Assembly: GCA_910587235.1 (NCBI GenBank)
Contig: CAJUKD010000001.1
Coordinates: 153,161 to 217,160 of the forward strand
DNA: 64,000 bases
Reading direction: 5' to 3'
Source: an uncultured Muribaculaceae bacterium
GTDB taxonomy: Bacteria; Bacteroidota; Bacteroidia; Bacteroidales; Muribaculaceae
Position numbers and translations under genes: made by a program. Of the stretch, positions 26,337 to 35,046 are shown in pieces; within the stretch, counting starts at the first letter, position 1, and each line of letters opens with the position of its first letter. Under the pieces are notes generated by a model, which did no database searches, was not told the DNA's origin, and saw only the letters and a list, made by a program, of their open reading frames with translations.

Positions 26337-27475
26337 TGAGGTCGGTAGCTGTTGATGATTTCGGCTATTTCGCGGGCGTCGTCAGTGCCGGTGCATCGGG
26401 GTGCTATGGGCAGGCTGACAACTTCTGAGGCGAGGCGGTCGGCCACGGGAAGAGCAAGCCCGGCATAATCCTTGTAACATGGCTGGCGGTGGGGGGGCAC
26501 GGGGTAGTGGACCGATGTTTCCACTCCGCGGTCGAGCAGAAAACGGCGGAATCCGTCGCGGTCGGCAACGCGGACCACGTACTGATGCCACACGCAGTCA
26601 GAGCCGGTATCGGCGGGGAGTATCACATGACTGTTCCGTATTTCCGAGCCGTAGACGGCTGCGGTTGCGCGCCGGGCGGCATTTTCCGCATCGGTCATAG
26701 GCAGCTTTTCGCGAAGTATTGCTGCCTGGATAGAATCCAGACGACAGTTGAGTCCCGACATTTCGTGGTGGTAGCTGCGTTCCGAGCCGTAGTTGCGCAG
26801 CATGCGCACCGTGCGTGCCAGCTCGTCGTCGTCGGTGGTTACGGCGCCGGCATCGCCGAGGGCGCCCGTGTTTTTTGTCGGGTAGAAACTGAATGCCGCG
26901 GCATCGCCGAGAGCACCTGCCCGACGGCTGCCGCCGGGTCCGGCCACAGCGCTGATGGCGCCGATGGCCTGGGCGCTGTCCTCGATAAGCAGCAGGCCGT
27001 GTTTTTTTGCCGTTTCTGCCAGTCGCTCCGAGTAGCTTATGCGCCCGTAGAGATGTACGGTGATTACGGCGCGCGTGCGAGGTCCTATCGCCGCTTCCAC
27101 TGCTTCGGGGTCGAGATTGTGGGTCGACGGATCCGGTTCGGCAAAACGCGGAGTAAGGCCGCAGTCGGTGACCGGCAGTACGGACGCGATGAACGTGTTG
27201 GAAGGTACTATTACTTCGTCGCCGGCTTTGAGGCGTCCCATTTCCATGTATGCGCGCAGGATAAGGCGTATGGCGTCGAGTCCGTTGCTGGTGCCGACGG
27301 CATGCCGCGTGCCGGTGAATGCGGCCAGTTCGCGCTCGAAAGCCTCCACCTCGTTGCCGCCTATGTAGCGCCCGTCGGCGAGCACGCGTTCCACGGCGCG
27401 GCGTATGGCCGGAAGAAACGGTTCGTTGACGCGTCCGAGGTCGAGAAACGGATATTTTATTTTGTTTTCAGTCAT
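26333..27475 (-). CDS. dTDP-sugar aminotransferase, DegT/DnrJ/EryC1 family (FdtB/QdtB-like)
   Basis: 380 residues, PLP-dependent fold type I sugar aminotransferase. Substrate and cofactor motifs: GTSNGLDAIRL, PSNTFIAS, Asp166 in LLIEDSAQA and Schiff-base Lys201 in SFYPTKNTGALGDAGA. Directly follows two FdtA-like ketoisomerase genes and rfbA, so the expected substrate is a dTDP-3-keto-6-deoxyhexose and the product dTDP-3-amino-3,6-dideoxyhexose (Fuc3N or Qui3N type). The stereochemistry cannot be read from sequence. Confidence 0.88.
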   Translation of the reverse strand: MTENKIKYPFLDLGRVNEPFLPAIRRAVERVLADGRYIGGNEVEAFERELAAFTGTRHAVGTSNGLDAIRLILRAYMEMGRLKAGDEVIVPSNTFIASVLPVTDCGLTPRFAEPDPSTHNLDPEAVEAAIGPRTRAVITVHLYGRISYSERLAETAKKHGLLLIEDSAQAIGAISAVAGPGGSRRAGALGDAAAFSFYPTKNTGALGDAGAVTTDDDELARTVRMLRNYGSERSYHHEMSGLNCRLDSIQAAILREKLPMTDAENAARRATAAVYGSEIRNSHVILPADTGSDCVWHQYVVRVADRDGFRRFLLDRGVETSVHYPVPPHRQPCYKDYAGLALPVADRLASEVVSLPIAPRCTGTDDAREIAEIINSYRPQ

Positions 27476-27927
27476 TTATCAGCGCGTTTTTCGCTTGTAA
27501 GTTCCAGGAATCGTCCGTAGTCGCGCACGTAGTCCGATTCGTCGTACGGTTCGGATGCAAGTACCAGGCAGACGGCTCCCGATGAAAAATTATCTATTGT
27601 ACGCCAGATGCCGGTGTCGACATACAGGGCGCGGTAGGGGCGGTTAAGTGTGATCGTCTTGCGTCTGGCCCCGTCGTCGACCGTAACGTCGAAACTACCG
27701 CTGATAGCCACTATAAGCTGGCGCAGGGCAAAATGCGAATGTCCGCCGCGGCAGGTGTCGGCAGGCACGTCGTAAAGGTAATAGACCCTGCGTACGGAAA
27801 AAGGTGCTCCATCGACGTTTTCCACCACGCTTATCGAACCTTCGGCGTCGTAGTGGCGTGGAAGTTCGACGACCGTGCAGCGGTCTATTGAACTGTGCCT
27901 GTGGAAATCATTGTCGTTTTTTTTCAT
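27472..27927 (-). CDS. dTDP-6-deoxyhexose 3,4-ketoisomerase (FdtA/QdtA-like cupin)
   Basis: 151 residues, WxcM-like cupin. Moves the keto group of dTDP-4-keto-6-deoxyglucose from C4 to C3. The catalytic motif is intact: RGGHSHFALRQ with His63 and His65, plus RRVYYLYDVP and WRTIDNFSSGAVCLVLAS. ATGA overlaps at both ends tie it to the paralogue upstream and the aminotransferase downstream. Confidence 0.87.
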   Translation of the reverse strand: MKKNDNDFHRHSSIDRCTVVELPRHYDAEGSISVVENVDGAPFSVRRVYYLYDVPADTCRGGHSHFALRQLIVAISGSFDVTVDDGARRKTITLNRPYRALYVDTGIWRTIDNFSSGAVCLVLASEPYDESDYVRDYGRFLELTSEKRADK

Positions 27928-28331
27928 TTTGATCCGCTGATGAAAGATTCGGAAGAGCGTATGTAATCGTCCGGGTCATAGGCTGCCGATGCTATGACAA
28001 GGGCTACGGCGTTTGTAGAGAAATCGGACAGTTGCCGCCATGTCATCGGAGGCAGCAGCAGTGCCTTGTAGCTGCGGTTGAGCGTGAATGTGCGTGTCTG
28101 TCCTGTCGCGTCGGTGGTTTCAACTGTAAAACTGCCGCTGAGTGCTACCAATATTTCCGTCGTACGCCGCAGAGCGCGTCCGGCGTGGGATTCGCCGCTG
28201 GGCACATCATAAATCCAGTACACGCGTTCGACTTCAAAAGGCAGAATACCCTTTTGGGCGAACGACAGATTTCCGCGCAGGTCATGGACTACGGGCAAAT
28301 CGAACAGGCAGGGTTCAGCAGAGATGTTCAT
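27924..28331 (-). CDS. FdtA-like cupin paralogue with altered catalytic motif
   Basis: 135 residues from ATG 28331 (MNISAEPCLF). Same WxcM-like cupin fold as the next gene: ERVYWIYDVP, ALSGSFTV, TWRQLSDFSTNAVALVIAS. At the active site the motif reads ESHAGRALRR, so His49 is kept but the second histidine is Gly51 and the Gln after Arg is lost. It may be inactive, have different specificity or pair with the intact copy. The in-frame TTG six bases upstream is an alternative start. It overlaps rfbA by 17 bp. Confidence 0.82.
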   Translation of the reverse strand: MNISAEPCLFDLPVVHDLRGNLSFAQKGILPFEVERVYWIYDVPSGESHAGRALRRTTEILVALSGSFTVETTDATGQTRTFTLNRSYKALLLPPMTWRQLSDFSTNAVALVIASAAYDPDDYIRSSESFISGSK

Positions 28332-29196
28332 CGGCAAGACGTTTCAGATATTGGCCGTAGTCGGTGCAGAGCAGTGGGGCTGCAAGTTCGGCCAATTGCT
28401 CCGCCGAGATGTAGCCGCGTCGGAATGCGACTTCTTCGATTGCCGCGATTTTCAGACCCTGTCGTTTCTGTATGGCCTCGACGAAAGCCGAAGCCTCCAT
28501 CAGAGAGTCGATGGTGCCGGTGTCGAGCCATGCGAATCCGCGGCCGAAAAGTTCCACGTCGAGGCGGCTCTGATTCAGATATGCTTCGTTGACAGTGGTG
28601 ATCTCCAGCTCGCCGCGTTTCGACGGAGCTATGCCCGAAGCGACGTCGACAACGTCGTTGGGATAGAAATATAGCCCTACGACAGCCTTGTCGCTGACAG
28701 GCTGTTCGGGTTTTTCCACAATCGACAGCGGATGCCCCGACTCGCCCAGTTCGACAACGCCGTAGCGGGCGGGATTGTCCACGCGGTAGCCGAAAATGGT
28801 GGCACGTCCGGCGCCGGCATTGCCTACGGCTCGGCGCAGCATGTCGGTAAATCCCTGACCGTAGAATATATTGTCGCCAAGAACGAGGCACACATCGTCA
28901 TCGCCTATGAAGTTCCGGCCTATGATGAATGCGTCGGCCAGTCCGCGCGGACTCGGCTGCTCCGCATATTCGAAGCGCATGCCGAGGTTACCGCCGTCGC
29001 CCAGCAGGCGCCGGAAATGTGGAAGATCGGCCGGTGTTGAGATGACAAGTACTTCGCGTATGCCGGCGAGCATCAGAACCGACAGGGGATAATAGACCAT
29101 CGGTTTGTCATATATCGGTATCAGTTGCTTCGACACACCGAGTGTGATCGGATAAAGACGAGAACCGGAACCGCCGGCGAGTATGATGCCTTTCAT
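28315..29196 (-). CDS. rfbA: Glucose-1-phosphate thymidylyltransferase
   Basis: Makes dTDP-glucose from dTTP and glucose 1-phosphate. 293 residues, standard. Nucleotide motif LAGGSGSRLYPIT, KQLIPIYDKPMVYYPLS and LVLGDNIFYGQGF (Mg-binding Asp) are all present. First gene of the seven-gene minus-strand operon. rfbB lies on the other strand at 35047, separated by a two-gene insert. rfbC and rfbD are absent here, which fits a 3-amino sugar route rather than dTDP-rhamnose. Confidence 0.95.
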   Translation of the reverse strand: MKGIILAGGSGSRLYPITLGVSKQLIPIYDKPMVYYPLSVLMLAGIREVLVISTPADLPHFRRLLGDGGNLGMRFEYAEQPSPRGLADAFIIGRNFIGDDDVCLVLGDNIFYGQGFTDMLRRAVGNAGAGRATIFGYRVDNPARYGVVELGESGHPLSIVEKPEQPVSDKAVVGLYFYPNDVVDVASGIAPSKRGELEITTVNEAYLNQSRLDVELFGRGFAWLDTGTIDSLMEASAFVEAIQKRQGLKIAAIEEVAFRRGYISAEQLAELAAPLLCTDYGQYLKRLADEHLC

Positions 29197-29252
29197 TGTT
29201 CGGGATTGTTTAGCTTAAACGGACAGGCCGCTGTATGCGACATTTTGAACTA

Positions 29253-29283
29253 CAAAAATAGCTTCTTTTTTTTAATGCCGCAA
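29253..29283 (-). promoter_or_regulatory. Promoter of the rfbA-led operon
   Basis: Minus strand: TTG (complement of 29281-29283), 20 bp, TATTTTTG (complement of 29253-29260). Full match to the Bacteroidota consensus. Leader of about 50 bases to the rfbA ATG. Confidence 0.65.
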
Positions 29284-29315
29284 CACCAATCCGCAGCATG
29301 ATCAGAAGAATTTCG

Positions 29316-29323
29316 TATCTTTG
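29316..29323 (+). promoter_or_regulatory. -7 element for the Crp/Fnr-type regulator
   Basis: TATCTTTG fits TAnnTTTG, 77 bp upstream of the ATG at 29400. No TTG at the expected distance. Confidence 0.45.
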
Positions 29324-29399
29324 CACAAAATGGGATAAGATATGAACAGACGAGGCATATCTATATGCCGGACTTACAGAAAATGTCTTTTGGAACAAA

Positions 29400-30095
29400 A
29401 TGGAAACCACGGGAACTAACGCACGATTGAAAACTCTTCTGGCACTCGAAGCCAAACAGAGGCTTCGTGAAGAAGTTTTTGACGAACTTCTTGCTGCAGG
29501 AGAGGAAATCGTTCTCTCAACATACGAGCCGATGATAGATGCAGGCGAATTCAATCCCAATATCTATATCGTTAAATATGGCCTAATAAGAGGAACATAT
29601 CTTGACAAGAACATGGAAAAAACCGCCGGTTTCGCTCTTCCGGGTTCATTATTGATTTCCTTTCATTGTTATTATGGAGGAGAACCGTCGTTCTACCGCT
29701 TTGAAGCCTGTTGCCCAACAGTAGTGATACGAATATCTAAAGCTTTTTTCGACGATCTCATACAGCGCTCTCATGAATTTGCGCTGTGGGTGATGAGTAC
29801 GCATCAGAACCAACTTTATTATAACGAATTCCGAAATCAATTGCTGAGTGGTGATGCCAGGAGTCGTCTTTTGCAGTTAACTAACAGATTGCAAGGAATC
29901 TTGCCGGAGCAGGATCAACAATTCGCAAATAACGATAACAACCACGACTGCAATGTGAAAAACCAATTGCATAACCGATGGCAAAAGATTTTTCCTATCA
30001 TTCCTTCTAAAATCATCGCCTCATATCTTGGCATTACGGAACAGCATCTAAGCAAAATAAAGAAGGAGCTGTTGAAAGAAAAGTCAAGTAAGTGA
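29400..30095 (+). CDS. Crp/Fnr-type transcriptional regulator
   Basis: 231 residues. N-terminal cyclic-nucleotide-binding-like beta roll (about 25-130, NIYIVKYGLIRGTYLD, FALPGSLLISFHCYY), dimerisation helix near 140-170, and a C-terminal winged helix ending PSKIIASYLGITEQHLSKIKKELL, the typical Bacteroidota Crp-like recognition helix. The cAMP-contacting RE...S/T motif of true Crp is not obvious, so the ligand is unknown. The gene is visibly more AT-rich than the rfb genes on either side. It is divergent from rfbA and just upstream of the secreted giant protein. Confidence 0.8.
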   Translation: METTGTNARLKTLLALEAKQRLREEVFDELLAAGEEIVLSTYEPMIDAGEFNPNIYIVKYGLIRGTYLDKNMEKTAGFALPGSLLISFHCYYGGEPSFYRFEACCPTVVIRISKAFFDDLIQRSHEFALWVMSTHQNQLYYNEFRNQLLSGDARSRLLQLTNRLQGILPEQDQQFANNDNNHDCNVKNQLHNRWQKIFPIIPSKIIASYLGITEQHLSKIKKELLKEKSSK

Positions 30096-30369
30096 TGCCA
30101 TAATTTGCCGGAAAAATCTCAAATCATTTTATTCCTTATTTTAGATCAATTTCATACATCCTCCCCTGGCCTGAGTATATATCTTTAATTCGACAGTAAT
30201 AAAACCGTTACAGATATTCACGGTAAATTAGCGTCCGGTCTTCAAACATCAGAATGCAGTCATGCCATCCGGTACGAAATTAATATAGATTAAGATGTTT
30301 TGATGTGCCGATATTTATTTTTGCATATATTTATGGTTAGCCAATTTTTTCAATCAATATCATCCAATT
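30096..30369. other. Intergenic region with a -7 element at 30316-30323
   Basis: AT-rich, 274 bp. TATTTTTG at 30316-30323 fits TAnnTTTG and could start the transcript of the next gene, but no TTG lies 19-21 bp upstream. No convincing hairpin or RNA gene was seen. Confidence 0.4.
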
Positions 30370-33300
30370 ATGAAGCAGTTGATTATCACATGCTTGGCCG
30401 TCGCGGCGACTGCGGCAACACTTTCAGCACAGAGCCCGAACCTGTGTGGAAGTGTGATCGGTTCCTCCGGATTGGAGTCCGGAGTATATCAGATTCCTAC
30501 CGAATCCGATAAATCATTTAAATTATTAGGATCCACTGAAAAAGCTACAGGCGGGGGTGTCTTATGCGATGGCGTTTACTATGTACATGAATTAGACAAC
30601 TCAATGTCGTTCTATGGCAATGCCAGAGGTCATGCCTATGACATAGATTCATGGGTAAAACTTAACTCAGCTTATATAAGCGGCTCTCCATCGGCCATCT
30701 TCATGGTTTCAGATTATGCCGTGGAGCCGGGAAGCAACAAAATTTTCGGTTGCGCTCCAAATGCCTCACGCGACGGGTTTGAACTAAATACATATATTTT
30801 CAATCCGGTGTCGACCAATTCAGAGTGTACTATGATAGCAGCCTTGGACAACCAGCTTGGAGCCATGGCTTTCGACAAAAACGGACAGCTTTACGGCATT
30901 GACCAGGCAGGAACTCTATATAAGGTTGATAAAACATCAGGAAGTCTGACTGCTGTAGGTGCAACATCTATCACAGCCAAAGCCGACGGAGCGTTCATCA
31001 ACTATATTCACTCATCGGCAGTGATAGATCCACAAACAGGAAAAATGTATTGGAGCGTATTGGCTGAAAACGGCAACTCTGCGCTTTATGAAGTTAATCT
31101 TGAAAACGCGCAAGCAACAAAATTACGCGATTTCGACGCGGGCACAGAAGTCAACGGCCTCTGTATCATGGAACCCGAAGCCAATCCTCAGGCACCTGCG
31201 GCAGCAACAGACCTTTCGGTTGATTTTGCCAGTGCATCTTTGTCAGGCACTATCGAATTCAAGGCTCCGGGCAAAACATATGCAGGCGACAACATGGAAG
31301 AAGACCTCTCGTTCAGAGTGCTTGCAAACGATGTTGAGATAGCCAAAGGCCGTGTTTATGCCAAAGCTGTAAAAACCCAACCTATCACAGTTGCTGAAAA
31401 AGGCGATTATGAGCTTAAAGTAATCTGCGCAAACGCCTACGGCGAAGGTCCGGCTGCAAAACTAAAAGCAACCATAGGTTATGCCGCTCCTGCAACTCCG
31501 CTTGTCACTGCCAAGGCAACATCAACAGCCTACAGTTCTTCTGTACAGCTGCAATGGGAACCCGTAACCACAACCGCCGACGGTGCTGATCTGGGCAATG
31601 TGCAGGTCAGCTATCGCGTTGTGCGTTATCCGGATGAAGTTGTTATCGAAGAATCAACCACCTCGACATCAGTTTATGACTGGAATATTCCGCAAGGCCT
31701 GAACTTATACCGATACGGCGTAACTGCAATAGCCTTGAGTACCCCGTCAGAAGAAGGACTGTCGCCGAAGGTCGTGACAGGGCTTGCACAACTGCCCTAT
31801 CAGGAGTCTTTTACAGACGAAAACGTAACAGACTTCTACACTATCATCGATGCCAACAACGACGGCAAAACATGGAGTTTCTATAGCGGCGACATGACCG
31901 CCGAAGCCAGTTCCGAGGCCGATGCCGACGACTGGCTGATTACCCCGCCATTAAATATGCGTTCAGGCAACTACTATAAAATATCTATCGATGTCAGGGC
32001 GCGCAGCAGTCAGACACCCGGTAAATTTGAAGTGAAATTCGGCTCTGCTCCGTCATCTGAAGCAATGACAGAGACCGTAATAGAGCCAAAAGTTGTTGCA
32101 ATTGACAACGGCAAATATGACACCTATTCAGGCATCGTAAAGGCCACAAGCAGCGGAGCAGGACATATCGGCGTACATGCCCTCACTGAAGCCGGCAATT
32201 GGTGGCTTCTGGCTACAAACCTCCGCGTTTCAGCCCCGTATGAAAGTTCTGTGCCTCAGGCTCCGTCTGAATTAAAGGTTGTTCCTGCCAAAAGCGGTGC
32301 TCTCACAGCAGAAGTAAGCTGCATCGCACCGGATCAAACGCTTGACGGCTCCACAATCGGCACTCTTGAAAAAATAGAGATTTTCCGCAACGGCACATTG
32401 GTCAAAACCTTCGATAATCCCACCCCTGGCGACCCTGTAGCATTTTCTGACGCTGTTTCCGAAAAGGGTAATTACACCTACACCGCCGTAGCGACAAACT
32501 GGAGTGGTTCCGGCCTTGAAATTGAAACAAAAACGTTCATCGGCATCAATCAGCCCGCTCCACCCGCATCCGCGATGGCCTATGAAACCGGAAACATGGG
32601 AGAAGTAACAGTTGAATGGGAGCCCGCAACCACTTATATCGATGGTTCGCCACTTGACCCTGACAATGTCACCTACAATATCTGGACGACCATAAATGGG
32701 GTAGATACAAAGATTAAAGACAATCTGCGTGGCACATCAACGACATTCCAGATTATGCTGCCCGACGAACCGCAGCTTTTCTGGAGTTTCGGGGTGACGG
32801 CACAAACCGAAGCCGGAGAAAACCTGCAAGCCGCCATGTGCGACCAGATTCCCGTAGGAATGCCATACGAAGCACCTTTTGAAGAGTCATTTGCGAATCT
32901 TCAGACAGAACACATGTGGGTAAGGGGTGGCTCCGACCAGATGACCTATTGGGATTTCGCTTCTGCGAATACGTTTGAAGAAGTCAAACCGCAAGACGCC
33001 GACAACGGAATGATTGCCATGTTCGGCAACTACCTCGATAGCAAAGGCCACCTGTATTCGGCTAAAATCAGCCTCGACGGACTGACGAAACCGACACTTA
33101 CCTTCTATCTGTTCAACCTTGTAGACCCTGCTCATGCCGACGATAACACTGTAGAAGTATATATCAAGGGTTCTGCCGAAAAAGATTTTTCAAAAATCGA
33201 AACATACACTCTAAGCGACTTTAAAACCGAAGGGTGGCACCGTGTGGAAATGAACCTCGACACATGGAAAGGCCAATCAGTCCAAGTGATGTTTATCGGA

Positions 33301-34764
33301 ACAATCAAACATTTCCAGTACATTCATCTCGATAACATCCAGATACGGGACCGCTTTGGTACAGACCTTGCAATAGCTTCAATTTCAGCGCCCGAACGCT
33401 TGAAAGCCGGAAATTCGGCAGATATCCGTGTTGATTATGCCAACTACGGACTAAACGATGCCGACGGAGTTGTAATCGAACTTTATGCCGACGGAACGAA
33501 AATCGATGAAAAGAAGTTCGACAAACTCTTGACCGATGCAAAATGCACTACGGCGTTTACCGTTATGCACAATGTAACCTCCCCTGAGCGGATTGAATAC
33601 CATGCCGGCATCAAAACAGAAGGCGACATGGAAACCGGAAACAACGCCTCTGCGAAAGTGTCAATAATAACCACATTCCCCAACTATCCGACCGTGTCGG
33701 ATCTCATTGCCACATATACCGAAGAGGCATCAAAAACTATAAACCTCGCGTGGAGCGCACCCGACATGAACGCCATTTTCAACGACGACATGACCGAAGA
33801 CTTCGAAAAAGGACGTACATGGACGAATGAAAACCTCGACGGTTGGACATTTGTCGACAATGACAATTACGGCATTTACGGGTTCAACTTCTTTGAAGTG
33901 CCCGATTATGCGCCGCAACCGCTCTCACAACAGTCATGGTGGATTATCGATGATTCCTATGAGCCTCTGAGCCAGCATTTCAGCGATCCGCGATTCTACA
34001 AGGCTCATTCCGGTCACAAATATCTTGTATCAATGGCCGTTACCGACAACGAATACACTCCGAAACGCAGCGATGACTGGGCAATATCACCCCGCCTCAA
34101 CGGTCAGGCGCAGACCATTTCGTTCTGGGCCGGCTCGATGCTCTCCGATGCACTTGAAAGCATGGAGGTTCTCTACTCAACCGAAGGAACAGATATAGGC
34201 GACTTCAAATCTGTGACAGTCTTCAATAATATCCCCTGGGAGTGGAAACAATACTATTTCGATGTGCCTGAAGGAACTAACCATTTCGCCCTGAGATGTA
34301 TAACCCGCGACGGATATATACTGATGGTCGACGATGTGAACTTCACCCCTGCAAATAATGCAACCAGCCTCGAAATCGTAGGCTATAACATCTATTGCAA
34401 CGGCAAAAAAATCAATGAAGCCCCGGTAAACGCCCTTTCATATAGCGACCTGAACGGTTCTGACAGAAACGCAGTCTATAATGTAACTGCCATATATTCC
34501 GGACGTGGCGAATCAATGTTCTCCAATGACGCCATACCGGGCCTAAGCGGCATAGACACAACATTAAAATCGGCACTATCCATCACGACCGTGCAAGGAG
34601 AGATTATCATCACCAATGCCGAACGTGTGCATATTTCAATATGCAGCGTCGACGGACGCACAATCTATTCAGCAGCAGGCAATGTCATTGACTGCATTGC
34701 AGTGCCGGCAGGCGTCTATATCGTAGTCGCAGGCGAGCACACCCGTAAAGTCGTGGTTAAATAA
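30370..34764 (+). CDS. Large secreted fibronectin-type/cleaved-adhesin protein with T9SS tail
   Basis: 1464 residues with a signal peptide (MKQLIITCLAVAATAATLSAQ). The N-terminal third looks like a repeat propeller (GAMAFDKNGQLYGIDQAGTL). Several fibronectin type III-like repeats follow (PATPLVTAKATSTAYSSSV, VTVEWEPATTY), with at least three cleaved-adhesin/choice-of-anchor-J-like lectin segments recognised by DDWLITPPLNMRSG, YSAKISLDGLTKPTLTFYLF and DDWAISPRLNGQAQTISFW. The C-terminus (CSVDGRTIYSA then VPAGVYIVVAGEHTRKVVV) matches a type A Por/T9SS sorting domain. Probably an adhesin or glycan-binding surface protein. Lower GC than the flanks. Confidence 0.85.
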   Translation: MKQLIITCLAVAATAATLSAQSPNLCGSVIGSSGLESGVYQIPTESDKSFKLLGSTEKATGGGVLCDGVYYVHELDNSMSFYGNARGHAYDIDSWVKLNSAYISGSPSAIFMVSDYAVEPGSNKIFGCAPNASRDGFELNTYIFNPVSTNSECTMIAALDNQLGAMAFDKNGQLYGIDQAGTLYKVDKTSGSLTAVGATSITAKADGAFINYIHSSAVIDPQTGKMYWSVLAENGNSALYEVNLENAQATKLRDFDAGTEVNGLCIMEPEANPQAPAAATDLSVDFASASLSGTIEFKAPGKTYAGDNMEEDLSFRVLANDVEIAKGRVYAKAVKTQPITVAEKGDYELKVICANAYGEGPAAKLKATIGYAAPATPLVTAKATSTAYSSSVQLQWEPVTTTADGADLGNVQVSYRVVRYPDEVVIEESTTSTSVYDWNIPQGLNLYRYGVTAIALSTPSEEGLSPKVVTGLAQLPYQESFTDENVTDFYTIIDANNDGKTWSFYSGDMTAEASSEADADDWLITPPLNMRSGNYYKISIDVRARSSQTPGKFEVKFGSAPSSEAMTETVIEPKVVAIDNGKYDTYSGIVKATSSGAGHIGVHALTEAGNWWLLATNLRVSAPYESSVPQAPSELKVVPAKSGALTAEVSCIAPDQTLDGSTIGTLEKIEIFRNGTLVKTFDNPTPGDPVAFSDAVSEKGNYTYTAVATNWSGSGLEIETKTFIGINQPAPPASAMAYETGNMGEVTVEWEPATTYIDGSPLDPDNVTYNIWTTINGVDTKIKDNLRGTSTTFQIMLPDEPQLFWSFGVTAQTEAGENLQAAMCDQIPVGMPYEAPFEESFANLQTEHMWVRGGSDQMTYWDFASANTFEEVKPQDADNGMIAMFGNYLDSKGHLYSAKISLDGLTKPTLTFYLFNLVDPAHADDNTVEVYIKGSAEKDFSKIETYTLSDFKTEGWHRVEMNLDTWKGQSVQVMFIGTIKHFQYIHLDNIQIRDRFGTDLAIASISAPERLKAGNSADIRVDYANYGLNDADGVVIELYADGTKIDEKKFDKLLTDAKCTTAFTVMHNVTSPERIEYHAGIKTEGDMETGNNASAKVSIITTFPNYPTVSDLIATYTEEASKTINLAWSAPDMNAIFNDDMTEDFEKGRTWTNENLDGWTFVDNDNYGIYGFNFFEVPDYAPQPLSQQSWWIIDDSYEPLSQHFSDPRFYKAHSGHKYLVSMAVTDNEYTPKRSDDWAISPRLNGQAQTISFWAGSMLSDALESMEVLYSTEGTDIGDFKSVTVFNNIPWEWKQYYFDVPEGTNHFALRCITRDGYILMVDDVNFTPANNATSLEIVGYNIYCNGKKINEAPVNALSYSDLNGSDRNAVYNVTAIYSGRGESMFSNDAIPGLSGIDTTLKSALSITTVQGEIIITNAERVHISICSVDGRTIYSAAGNVIDCIAVPAGVYIVVAGEHTRKVVVK

Positions 34765-34787
34765 CACATCTGTAATCCGTACGAACA

Positions 34788-34824
34788 TCAGGGCATGCAA
34801 GCTTCTATGGCTTGCATGCCCTGA
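34788..34824. terminator. Perfect 15 bp hairpin after the T9SS protein
   Basis: TCAGGGCATGCAAGC (34788-34802), loop TTCTATG, then GCTTGCATGCCCTGA (34810-34824). Perfect stem 24 bp after the stop. No T run follows directly, so it may terminate by another route or stabilise the 3' end. Confidence 0.6.
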
Positions 34825-34847
34825 CTTCATAATATGTTTTGCAGTAC

Positions 34848-34883
34848 ACTGTACCAATCTGAAAACAATTCAATTGGTACAGT
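34848..34883. repeat. 11 bp inverted repeat overlapping a promoter
   Basis: ACTGTACCAAT (34848-34858) and ATTGGTACAGT (34873-34883), perfect, 14-base spacing. The right arm contains the -33 TTG of the promoter just downstream, so it looks like an operator. Confidence 0.55.
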
Positions 34884-34905
34884 AAAAACATTTTGCGTAT
34901 TTTTG
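34874..34905 (+). promoter_or_regulatory. Distal promoter upstream of rfbB
   Basis: TTG 34874-34876, 21 bp, TATTTTTG 34898-34905, full consensus. It starts about 135 bp before rfbB. The only ORF in between is 10 codons. Confidence 0.5.
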
Positions 34906-35007
34906 CCATTATTTAGGATATGAAGCAAGGAGTGATTCAGTATCATCAATAACGTCGATTTGATGTTTTTTTAGATCTGAAAAATGAAATACGCTTGTCA
35001 AACTTCG

Positions 35008-35015
35008 TATCTTTG
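35008..35015 (+). promoter_or_regulatory. Proximal -7 element for rfbB
   Basis: TATCTTTG fits TAnnTTTG, 31 bp upstream of the rfbB ATG. No TTG at the usual spacing. Confidence 0.5.
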
Positions 35016-35046
35016 CATTGTTATAATGGATAAAGACTGAATACAG

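Noticed and set aside
26489..27520. 343-codon plus-strand ORF antisense to the aminotransferase gene
   Set aside because: Shadow of a well-supported gene; no motifs, and it runs over the ATGA junction of two real genes.
34921..34953. 10-codon ORF (MKQGVIQYHQ) between the two promoters upstream of rfbB
   Set aside because: Very short, no leader-peptide logic such as repeated codons, and no terminator after it.
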